NCBI GenBank assembly: GCA_025922755.1
Contig: JAICHE010000089.1
Location: 1-5,485, forward strand
DNA from: Nitrososphaeraceae archaeon
GTDB taxonomy: Archaea; Thermoproteota; Nitrososphaeria; Nitrososphaerales; Nitrosopumilaceae
Direction: 5' to 3'
Length of the DNA stretch: 5,485 nt
The notes below the pieces were generated by a model. That model saw nothing but the letters and a program-made list of their open reading frames with translations. It searched no databases and had not been told where the DNA came from. Below, in pieces: positions 1 through 5,485 of the stretch. How positions within the stretch are numbered: position 1 is the stretch's first letter; each line of letters starts with the position of its first letter. A program made the position numbers and the translations under genes.

Positions 1-1102
1 TATCCAGTTGGACCCGATCACCTTCTTCAAAAATCTTATCCTTTCTAATAACAAGATAGGCAAAATAATTTTGCATGGTATCTTGCAAAGCTAAACCTAT
101 TCCAATAGATAATCCACCAGTTGCAGTTGCTAAAACAAACAAATCTACTCCCCACCAAGCTAGCACTCCAATAATTGTAGCCACAAAAATTCCTATTGGC
201 AAAAATTGTTTTGCAGATTTTGGAACTCCTTCTTTTTTCTTGCTTGCATATCCAGGAGGTCTTGAGCTTGGAATTATTGGTTCGAAACCATGGATTCTTT
301 TTTCTTCTCTCCAAATATCGATAGGAAATATTTCTTCTGGCTTGGCACCTGGTTTTAGCTTTCGACCAGATTGGTTATTTCCTGTTATACAATTTTTAAA
401 ATATTTTTGATATTTCTCTCTCTCAGATTTTTTCCATTCTTCAAATGGATCTTTAACTAACTTTTCATAACTTCCAATTGGATTACCTTTGGTTGTTCGA
501 AATTCTTCTAAAAATTTTAGACCTTCCTCAGTTTTTAGATTGTTTTGAAATTCTTCTTCTGGTATTTCTTCCGGTGCCAATTTCGGTGGAACCCATTTGT
601 ATAACTTATGAAACAAATTATCTTTGTCATCTGAAAAACCCCTTTGGTCAAACCAAGCACCAAAGTCTTCTTTTTCAAGTTCTGATTTTTCACGTTTAGT
701 TAAGGCTATAGGAATAAGATGAGAAATGGTGTACCCTATTACCAAAATATTGAATGTATTGAGAATTTTTGCAAATGTAGCCTCTGCAGATAAATCCCCC
801 TCAACTGCTATATTTTGGGCAAATAATCCAGAAGTTTGAATGTATGCATTTGTTGATGAAATCAATGCTATTGCAAAAAATGGAAGTACTGCTTTGCGAA
901 CAAATCTGGATAAATGTGGTCTTGAATAGTATATTTTTTGGGATGCTACCCACCCAGAAAATTTACTATAGGCAGCACCAATAGCAATTATTCCTACAAT
1001 CATAACGATGAAAGCAATTTGTAGAGATTCTGATGAGGCTAACAATTGAGATACTGTTTCAAATTGCCCAACTGAAATTTGCGAAATATCCTCTTCAGCC
1101 AT
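1..1102 (-). CDS. MscS-family mechanosensitive ion channel, C-terminus cut by window edge
   Basis: This frame is open from the ATG at 1102 to the left edge (367 codons, no stop), and a TAG lies two codons upstream of the ATG, so the start is well fixed. The family call rests on residues about 300-367: a hydrophobic helix (302-319), then a Gly/Ala-rich pore helix with GGLSIGIGLALQD (329-341), then YLVIRKDKIFEEGDRVQL. This matches the pore helix and the start of the beta domain in MscS channels, which open under membrane tension and release small solutes on osmotic downshock. Three further helices lie near 27-46, 71-88 and 113-134. Between the third helix and the pore pair is a highly charged stretch of about 160 residues (136-298). 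By MscS topology it should be cytoplasmic; I do not recognise it as a domain. The gene is transcribed divergently from the KamA-family gene. The family call is strong; the gating stimulus and conducted solute are unknown. Confidence 0.9.
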   Translation of the reverse strand, partial: MAEEDISQISVGQFETVSQLLASSESLQIAFIVMIVGIIAIGAAYSKFSGWVASQKIYYSRPHLSRFVRKAVLPFFAIALISSTNAYIQTSGLFAQNIAVEGDLSAEATFAKILNTFNILVIGYTISHLIPIALTKREKSELEKEDFGAWFDQRGFSDDKDNLFHKLYKWVPPKLAPEEIPEEEFQNNLKTEEGLKFLEEFRTTKGNPIGSYEKLVKDPFEEWKKSEREKYQKYFKNCITGNNQSGRKLKPGAKPEEIFPIDIWREEKRIHGFEPIIPSSRPPGYASKKKEGVPKSAKQFLPIGIFVATIIGVLAWWGVDLFVLATATGGLSIGIGLALQDTMQNYFAYLVIRKDKIFEEGDRVQLD

Positions 1103-1259
1103 GATCTATTCTCTATTCTAAATGATTTGAATATCTTGAATACAAAGGTTAGGCTAGTTTATCATATTTGTTTTAATCAAAATTATTGTTTTTAAAACAT
1201 TATTTTTTGTGCCTAAAAATTCCTTAACCTTTAACAATGGTGGCTGACTATTGTATTAA
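1103..1259. promoter_or_regulatory. Divergent intergenic region between channel and aminomutase genes
   Basis: These 157 very AT-rich bases separate two gene starts that point away from each other, so they must hold both promoters. No coding frame, RNA gene or Shine-Dalgarno motif is evident. Both neighbouring starts lie within two codons of an in-frame stop, which suggests leaderless or very short-leader transcripts, common in archaea. On the channel side a 7-base direct repeat (TATTCAA on the minus strand) occurs twice with a 9-base period at 1127-1142, about 25-40 bases upstream of the channel ATG. That is where a TATA/BRE element would lie. Confidence 0.6.
1222..1236 (+). promoter_or_regulatory. 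Candidate TATA-like box for the aminomutase gene
   Basis: The core TTTAA at 1230-1234 is centred 28 bases before the ATG at 1260. An archaeal TATA box sits about 26-27 bases before the transcription start, so this would place the start at or very near the ATG and give a leaderless mRNA. A second TTAA (1224-1227) lies just upstream. The motif is weak in an AT-rich background; the assignment rests on position and on the absence of a ribosome binding site. Confidence 0.35.
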
Positions 1260-2609
1260 ATGACCTATCAAGAAACTGTGTGGGATGAAAAACCATCACT
1301 AAAATCATACACTTTAGCAAATTTCCGTGAAATTCCACAAATACAAAAACTTACTGAACAAGAACAATTTGATATGGAGGTAGTAGGAAATGTATTACCT
1401 TTTAAAGTAAATAATTATGTAATTGAACAATTAATTGACTGGAGTAATATTCCAAATGATCCGATGTATGTTTTAACATTTCCTCAAAAAGGGATGTTAA
1501 AACAAGATCATTTTGAAAAAATGGCTAATACACTAAAAAATACTTCTGATAAAAAAGAAATTGCTAATGTCGCAAATGAAATTAGATTACAATTAAATCC
1601 ACATCCAGCCGGACAAATGGAGCTAAATGTTCCAACTCTAAAGGATGGAACAAAACTGTATGGAATGCAACATAAATACAAAGAGACTTGCCTATTTTTC
1701 CCAAGTCAAAGTCAAACATGTCATGCATATTGTAGTTTTTGTTTTCGATGGCCACAATTTGTTGGAATGGATGAAATGAAATTTGCTATGAAAGAAGGAG
1801 AGCAATTAGTTCAATATCTTATTGAACATCCCGAAATAACTGATGTGCTATTCACTGGCGGAGATCCAATGATTATGAAAGCTAAAATGTTTTCAAAATA
1901 TATCGAAACTTTGATAGAGGCAAAACTCCCAAATTTGAAAACAATCAGAATTGGTACCAAGTCTCTTTCATATTGGCCTTACAAATTCTTAACAGACGAT
2001 GATTCTGATCTCATGCTAGACGTTTTTAGAAAAATAACTAAAAGTGGCCTCCATTTGGCATTCATGGCTCATTTTAACCATCTAACTGAATTATCTACCG
2101 ATTCTGTAAAACGAGCAATTCAAGAAGTGAGAGCTACAGGTGCTCAGATTAGGACCCAATCACCTCTTTTAGCTCATATCAATGATGATGCCGACATGTG
2201 GGCCAAAATGTGGACAAAACAAGTTCAATTAGGTTGTATTCCATATTACATGTTTGTTGTCAGGGATACAGGAGCTCAGCATTATTTTGGTGTGCCATTG
2301 GCAAAAGCTCAAGAAATTTTCCGTAATGCCTACAAACAAGTTAGCGGATTAGGAAGAACAGTGAGAGGTCCAAGCATGTCGGCTACTCCTGGTAAAGTTC
2401 AGGTAGATGGAGTTGTTACTGTAAATGGACAAAAAGTGTTTTCCTTGCGATTTTTACAAGGAAGAAATGAAGATTGGGTTTCAAGACCATTTTTTGCAAA
2501 ATACGATGAAAATGCCATTTGGCTAGATGATCTGAAACCTGCATTTGAAGAAAAATTCTTCTTTGAAGATGAATTAGAACAAAAGTATGGCGTAAAAATG
2601 TCTCACTAG
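1260..2609 (+). CDS. KamA-family radical SAM/PLP amino acid 2,3-aminomutase, substrate uncertain
   Basis: A full-length protein of 449 residues; an in-frame TAA directly precedes the ATG, fixing the start. The family moves an alpha-amino group to the beta carbon using S-adenosylmethionine, a [4Fe-4S] cluster and PLP. The cluster motif CX3CX2C is C154, C158, C161, followed by R163, which matches the carboxylate-binding Arg (R134) of clostridial lysine 2,3-aminomutase. TGGDP (199-203) is the family's SAM-region motif. K379 in ATPGKV aligns with the PLP lysine K337. The Asp residues that bind the lysine side-chain amine (D293, D330) align by eye with R335 (D336 is next to it) and S372, so lysine may not be the substrate; glutamate or another amino acid is possible. 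The C-terminal zinc-binding cysteines of the clostridial enzyme are not apparent. No beta-lysine acetyltransferase (AblB) gene is adjacent; a glutamine synthetase gene follows 79 bases later. The family is certain; the reaction is not. Confidence 0.9.
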   Translation: MTYQETVWDEKPSLKSYTLANFREIPQIQKLTEQEQFDMEVVGNVLPFKVNNYVIEQLIDWSNIPNDPMYVLTFPQKGMLKQDHFEKMANTLKNTSDKKEIANVANEIRLQLNPHPAGQMELNVPTLKDGTKLYGMQHKYKETCLFFPSQSQTCHAYCSFCFRWPQFVGMDEMKFAMKEGEQLVQYLIEHPEITDVLFTGGDPMIMKAKMFSKYIETLIEAKLPNLKTIRIGTKSLSYWPYKFLTDDDSDLMLDVFRKITKSGLHLAFMAHFNHLTELSTDSVKRAIQEVRATGAQIRTQSPLLAHINDDADMWAKMWTKQVQLGCIPYYMFVVRDTGAQHYFGVPLAKAQEIFRNAYKQVSGLGRTVRGPSMSATPGKVQVDGVVTVNGQKVFSLRFLQGRNEDWVSRPFFAKYDENAIWLDDLKPAFEEKFFFEDELEQKYGVKMSH

Positions 2610-2613
2610 AGCA

Positions 2614-2620
2614 TTTTTTT
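2614..2620 (+). terminator. T7 tract, likely archaeal terminator of the aminomutase gene
   Basis: Seven consecutive T residues begin five bases after the TAG stop, and a further short T-run follows at 2624-2626. No stem-loop precedes them. Archaeal RNA polymerase can terminate on T-tracts alone, so this may end the aminomutase transcript and make the downstream glutamine synthetase gene at least partly independent. Confidence 0.5.
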
Positions 2621-2647
2621 ACTCTTTACAAGATAGCTAAAACAATC

Positions 2648-2669
2648 TTACTAACTAACATTAGTGTAA
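2648..2669 (+). promoter_or_regulatory. Imperfect inverted repeat upstream of glutamine synthetase
   Basis: ACTAA-CA-TTAGT at 2654-2665 has perfect 5-base arms. It is flanked by TTAC (2648-2651) and GTAA (2666-2669), giving a larger imperfect inverted repeat. It lies about 20-41 bases before the TTG start, overlapping the expected TATA/BRE region, so a bound regulator could block the promoter. This is inference: the arms are short and AT-rich, and no known nitrogen-regulator consensus is recognised. Confidence 0.25.
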
Positions 2670-2688
2670 TAGTTTTCTAAAAAAATAG

Positions 2689-4134
2689 TTGAATGTAGAC
2701 CAAGTATTACAAACTATAAAAGATGAAAACATTACATTCCTAAATTTTTGGTTTGTTGATATTTTTGGGGAATTACATAGACTAGGAATGCCAAGTTATG
2801 CAATTGATAAGAGCAGTTTTGAAAATGGTTTGGAAAAATTAGATGCAAGTTCAATCGTTGGTTTCAAATCTGTGAATAACTCAGATATGATTTTAAAACC
2901 CGATCCAAAATCTTTTCGAATTCTACCTAGTGATTATGATCAAGGAAATCGAAAAAATGCGATTCTCTTTTGTGATCTTTATGAGGGTAATACTGTAGAA
3001 GAAACACGATACAATCGAGATTCAAGAGGAATCGCATACAAGGCTGCTCAAAAATTAAAAGAATTTGGGCTAACTCATACTAATTGGGGACCTGAAATAG
3101 AATTTTTTGTATTTGATACAATCAACGTTTATCCTTCACCATATGCTGCGACCCACTCGTATGGGGGTTCAGGATACTCAATTGAATCAAAAGAATCCCC
3201 TTGGGCAAAGGGAAATGTCAGTACGGCTATTGATATCAAAGAGGGATATTATCCAGCGCAACCAAAAGATACACTTGAGACCTTTCGAAAAGACATATGC
3301 GATGACCTTTACAATTATTTTGGAATAAAAATAGAAGCAGAACATCATGAAGTTGCAACTTCAGGTCAGTGTGAAATCAACCTAGTTTACGATGAAATGA
3401 TTACTATGGCTGATAGTGTAGTTGCTGTCAAAAATATTGTTAAAGTAAAAGCTAAAAGAAAAAACAAAGTGGCTACATTTATGCCAAAACCAATTTTTGG
3501 AGACAATGCTTCAGCCATGCATACTCATCAAAGTTTATGGAATGATAACATCAACATAATGTTTGATCCGGCAGATACTGTCGCACAAATGAGTCAAAAA
3601 GGTAGATACTATATCGGTGGAATTTTAGAACATGCCTCTGCACTTTGTGCAATTACAAACCCTACAACCAATTCTTACAAACGACTTGTCCCAGGTTTTG
3701 AAGCACCAGTAAATGTTTGTTGGGGAATGGGTAATCGTTCGGCTGCAATAAGAGTTCCAATGTATTATAGAAATCAAGAAAAAAGCAAAAGAATTGAATA
3801 TCGTGTTCCAGATCCTACTGCTAACATTTACCTTCTTGAAGCTGCACTATTGTTAGCGGGTTTAGATGGAATAAAAAACAAAATAGATCCTGGAGATCCT
3901 GTAGAAGAAAATGTTTACAAGCTAACTGCAGAAAAAAAACGTGAATATAATATTAGAACTCTTCCAGTTTCATTAAAAGGGGCCCTTGATTCTCTTAATA
4001 GCGACCAAAAATTCCTTGAAGAAATTTTTACAAAAGATTTTCTTGAAAAATATTCAGAATTAAAGTATAAGGAATACACAGCATTTGCCCAAACCCCTAC
4101 TGCTTGGGAAGTATCAATGTACGCAGATGCCTAA
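2689..4134 (+). CDS. glnA: Type I glutamine synthetase (or close paralogue)
   Basis: A protein of 481 residues, normal for GSI enzymes, which make glutamine from glutamate, ammonia and ATP in the cytoplasm. TAG directly precedes the TTG start, and the N-terminus aligns with other GSI proteins, so TTG is the likely start. Visible motifs are FVDIFGELH (22-30), the ammonium site D52 in LDASS, metal ligands E136/E138 in GPEIE, E221 and E229 in HHEVATSGQCEI, H278 in NASAMHTH, the NPTTNSYKRLVPGFEAP stretch with R332 and flap E338, R350 and R355 in NRSAAIR, and E370/R372 in RIEYR. Residues about 142-190 match the insertion seen in beta-type GSI. Y410 aligns with the adenylylated Tyr of E. coli, although archaea generally lack that adenylyltransferase. 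Unusual points are DASS for DGSS, NASAMH for NGSGMH, and Gly348 where E. coli has R337. Catalytic residues are retained, so it is probably an active ligase. A paralogue with altered substrate preference is possible. Confidence 0.93.
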   Translation: MNVDQVLQTIKDENITFLNFWFVDIFGELHRLGMPSYAIDKSSFENGLEKLDASSIVGFKSVNNSDMILKPDPKSFRILPSDYDQGNRKNAILFCDLYEGNTVEETRYNRDSRGIAYKAAQKLKEFGLTHTNWGPEIEFFVFDTINVYPSPYAATHSYGGSGYSIESKESPWAKGNVSTAIDIKEGYYPAQPKDTLETFRKDICDDLYNYFGIKIEAEHHEVATSGQCEINLVYDEMITMADSVVAVKNIVKVKAKRKNKVATFMPKPIFGDNASAMHTHQSLWNDNINIMFDPADTVAQMSQKGRYYIGGILEHASALCAITNPTTNSYKRLVPGFEAPVNVCWGMGNRSAAIRVPMYYRNQEKSKRIEYRVPDPTANIYLLEAALLLAGLDGIKNKIDPGDPVEENVYKLTAEKKREYNIRTLPVSLKGALDSLNSDQKFLEEIFTKDFLEKYSELKYKEYTAFAQTPTAWEVSMYADA

Positions 4135-4180
4135 AAGTTAGTTGGTACAAATTTCGATCTAAATTTTATTTCTAAGAAAC

Positions 4181-4200
4181 TTCTATAACATTTTTAACAT
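4181..4200 (+). promoter_or_regulatory. Candidate promoter of the membrane protein gene
   Basis: Two TATA-like cores are visible, TATAA at 4184-4188 and TTTTTAA at 4191-4197. The second is centred about 27 bases before the TTG at 4221, which would give a leaderless transcript beginning at that codon. No ribosome binding site is seen. The preceding gene ends 83 bases before the first TTG, so a separate promoter is plausible, but the AT-rich background limits confidence. Confidence 0.35.
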
Positions 4201-4201
4201 G

Positions 4202-4218
4202 AAATTCATAAAATTCAT
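4202..4218 (+). repeat. Octamer direct repeat AAATTCAT, 9-base period
   Basis: AAATTCAT occurs at 4202-4209 and again at 4211-4218, ending at the start codon region of the membrane protein gene. The same ATTCA-N4-ATTCA spacing is found on the minus strand at 1127-1142, upstream of the channel gene. It may be a regulator site or simple chance in AT-rich DNA. Confidence 0.3.
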
Positions 4219-4856
4219 TGTTGAAAAATCAATTCTTAATTTTATTATTAATAATTCCAGGATTTTTTGGCATAGCGTTTGGTCATACAGTTGATTCTGT
4301 TGGTGATTATAGACTAGAGATTGGTTGGATGAATGAGCCTGTGGTGTCTGGAGAAACTAACGGAATTGAACTATATGTTAGCCCACTTGAACCTGGATTA
4401 TCTTTAGAAGAGCAAGAATTCAAAAATGGAGTTTCAGGACTTGAAAAATATTTGAAAATGCAGTTAGTTCTAAAGGATGAAAAAATTACACTTCCTCTAT
4501 CTCCAGATCATAATATTCCAGGAAAATATTATGCATTTGTAAACCCTACTGTTTCAGGTTACTATCAAGCAAATATTCTGGGAAACATTGGTGATACCAC
4601 AGTTAGTCTCTCAATGCATCCTCCAAAGGTAGATGAAAGAGCATACATAGAATTTCCTGAATCATCTGATTTGACCTTAAATCAGCTAATTGATGGACAT
4701 ACTGCAGTAGTGGGAGAAGTAAACGATTTAAAAGAATCAGTAGCCAAAATTGAAAATTCAAATTCTGAAAATAGTGTAGGCTATTTGGGAATTGGTCTTG
4801 GAATTGCAGGAATTGTGATTGCATCAATTTCACTTGGTAAATCACAGAAAAAATAA
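4218..4856 (+). CDS. Secreted, C-terminally anchored membrane protein of unknown function
   Basis: A protein of 212 residues that I recognise only as a type of archaeal exported protein with no established function. A short N-terminus and hydrophobic stretch (residues 6-21) form a signal peptide, with likely cleavage near AFG-H23. Residues 23-150 look like a beta-sandwich: alternating hydrophobic strands with the pattern VGDYRLEIGWMNEPVVSGETNGIEL, resembling the start of extracellular Ig-like or CopC/YcnI-like domains. Residues 157-178 have a clean heptad pattern (L157, H161, V164, V168, L171, V175, I178), suggesting an oligomeric coiled-coil stalk. A Gly-rich membrane helix (188-206) and a basic tail KSQKK end the protein, so the domain should face outward. 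Two adjacent TTG codons can serve as start; 4221 gives the more typical MKNQF and fits the promoter spacing. An ATG at 4199 is out of frame. Its stop lies one base from the stop of the convergent permease gene. Confidence 0.8.
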   Translation: MLKNQFLILLLIIPGFFGIAFGHTVDSVGDYRLEIGWMNEPVVSGETNGIELYVSPLEPGLSLEEQEFKNGVSGLEKYLKMQLVLKDEKITLPLSPDHNIPGKYYAFVNPTVSGYYQANILGNIGDTTVSLSMHPPKVDERAYIEFPESSDLTLNQLIDGHTAVVGEVNDLKESVAKIENSNSENSVGYLGIGLGIAGIVIASISLGKSQKK

Positions 4857-4878
4857 TTTATTTTGAATTTTCTTTTTT
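4848..4878. terminator. Overlapping bidirectional T-tract terminators between convergent genes
   Basis: The two convergent stops (TAA ending at 4856 on plus, TAA at 4860-4858 on minus) are one base apart. On the plus strand T6 lies at 4873-4878, after several shorter T-runs. On the minus strand the A6 at 4848-4853 becomes T6 just after the permease stop. Each gene's probable terminator therefore lies inside the 3' coding end of the other. No stem-loop is needed or evident. Confidence 0.5.
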
Positions 4879-5485
4879 CCTTCCGTAAAAAATATAGAAA
4901 ATAATACCAATACCAATAATTCCAAGTCCTACTAATATGACTTCAATCTCAAATTGAAATGCCATATACACTGAAATTCCCAGTCCAAATAAAGGAAGAA
5001 TTGGAAATTTTCCAATATTGATTGGAACTTTGAACTTTCTCTCCAATTCAGGTTCTGTGTAACGCATTACTATGACAGCTAAATTTACTGCACCAAAGGT
5101 AATCACAATCGCAAAAACTGTAATGTTTGCCACAATCACGATATCTCCAAAAAAAGTAAAAGCTATTGCAGTAACCATGATTACAAAAACAGCTATCCAA
5201 GGAGTTTTTGTTTTAAAATGAATTTTCTCTAAAATAGGCGGGAATACTTTTTCTTTTGCCATACCATAAAAAATCCTTGATCCTGCAACAAGGGTAATCA
5301 AAACAGTATTGGTTATTGCAAACAGAGCTATTGCTGAAAGCAGGATGTGTGCCTCCGAGCCTAATCCTCTTTCTGCTACAAATGCCATCGGTGCACCTGA
5401 ATTAGCAAGTTCTTCCCAAGGAACAACCCGAACAACGGCTAATGAAACAAGTATGTAAATAACTCCAGATATTAAAACTGATAAA
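4858..5485 (-). CDS. APC-superfamily amino acid permease, N-terminal half beyond window
   Basis: The frame is open from the right edge at 5485 to the TAA at 4858, giving 208 residues of the C-terminal half. An internal Met at 5388 lies within the domain and is not a likely start, because the 32 codons upstream continue a membrane helix (LSVLISGVIYILVSLAVV) followed by PWEELANSGAP. The conserved APC motif SRIFYGMAKE after a long helix, the TPWIAV stretch that opens the next helix, and YTEPELERKFKVP before the last two helices are family hallmarks. About six membrane segments are visible, consistent with helices 7-12 of a 12-helix carrier, and the protein ends in the basic cytoplasmic tail GRKKENSK. 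It should import or exchange amino acids or polyamines using an ion gradient. The substrate-binding helices 1 and 6 are largely outside the window, so specificity cannot be read. The gene converges on the membrane protein gene. Confidence 0.92.
   Translation of the reverse strand, partial: LSVLISGVIYILVSLAVVRVVPWEELANSGAPMAFVAERGLGSEAHILLSAIALFAITNTVLITLVAGSRIFYGMAKEKVFPPILEKIHFKTKTPWIAVFVIMVTAIAFTFFGDIVIVANITVFAIVITFGAVNLAVIVMRYTEPELERKFKVPINIGKFPILPLFGLGISVYMAFQFEIEVILVGLGIIGIGIIFYIFYGRKKENSK

Noticed and set aside
45..410. Open frames of 89 codons (minus) and 111 codons (plus)
   Set aside because: They overlap the MscS-family gene in other frames; that gene's frame is open for 367 codons and carries clear family motifs. 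The alternatives show no recognisable domain.
478..699. 73-codon plus-strand open frame
   Set aside because: It is antisense to the charged insert of the channel gene. Its hydrophobic appearance is a by-product of reading Glu/Lys codons on the opposite strand.
1260..2609. EpmB-type (translation factor lysyl-modifying) role for the KamA homologue
   Set aside because: That role needs EF-P and EpmA, a bacterial system; archaeal aIF5A is modified by hypusination. EpmB proteins are also usually shorter than this 449-residue protein.
3107..3328. 73-codon plus-strand open frame
   Set aside because: It lies wholly inside the glutamine synthetase gene, shifted by one frame, with no motif or start signal.
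4199..4294. ATG-initiated short frame before the exported protein
   Set aside because: It is out of frame with the real gene, ends after about 31 codons, and its peptide has no signal-peptide or domain character.
4603..4845. 80-codon minus-strand open frame
   Set aside because: It is antisense to the C-terminal half of the exported membrane protein, whose signal peptide, heptads and anchor form a coherent protein.
5386..5388. Met codon as start of the permease
   Set aside because: The same frame continues upstream to the window edge and encodes another membrane helix and a typical APC loop, so this Met is internal and the gene is partial.

Overview
The window is AT-rich and gene-dense. It reads like part of the genome of an ammonia-oxidising archaeon of the Nitrosopumilus type (Thaumarchaeota/Nitrososphaerota). 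This is an inference from several features: the base composition, TTG start codons, starts sitting next to an in-frame stop with no Shine-Dalgarno sequence, T-tract terminators without stem-loops, and the protein families present. No RNA gene, insertion sequence or CRISPR array is visible.

Layout from left to right. Positions 1-1102 (minus strand) hold the N-terminal 367 residues of an MscS-family mechanosensitive channel; its C-terminal cytoplasmic domain runs off the left edge. A 157-base divergent intergenic region (1103-1259) follows. Positions 1260-2609 (plus) encode a KamA-family radical-SAM/PLP aminomutase. Positions 2689-4134 (plus) encode a type I glutamine synthetase-like enzyme with a TTG start. 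Positions 4218-4856 (plus) encode a secreted, C-terminally anchored membrane protein of unknown function. Its stop lies one base from the stop of a convergent APC-family amino acid permease (4858-5485, minus), whose N-terminal half lies beyond the right edge.

How the genes may fit together. The aminomutase keeps the radical-SAM cysteines, the carboxylate-binding arginine and the PLP lysine. In my hand alignment the two aspartates that hold the substrate side-chain amine in lysine 2,3-aminomutase are replaced by Arg (or an adjacent Asp) and Ser, a pattern more like glutamate 2,3-aminomutase. The next gene is a glutamine synthetase with three Gly-to-Ala changes in its ammonium and glutamate loops. 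A channel that would release solutes on hypo-osmotic shock lies on one side and an amino acid transporter on the other. One testable reading is a beta-amino-acid compatible-solute locus: glutamate to beta-glutamate, then possibly to beta-glutamine. The parts are visible in the sequence; the pathway is inference. A plain alternative is ordinary nitrogen and amino acid metabolism genes that happen to be adjacent.
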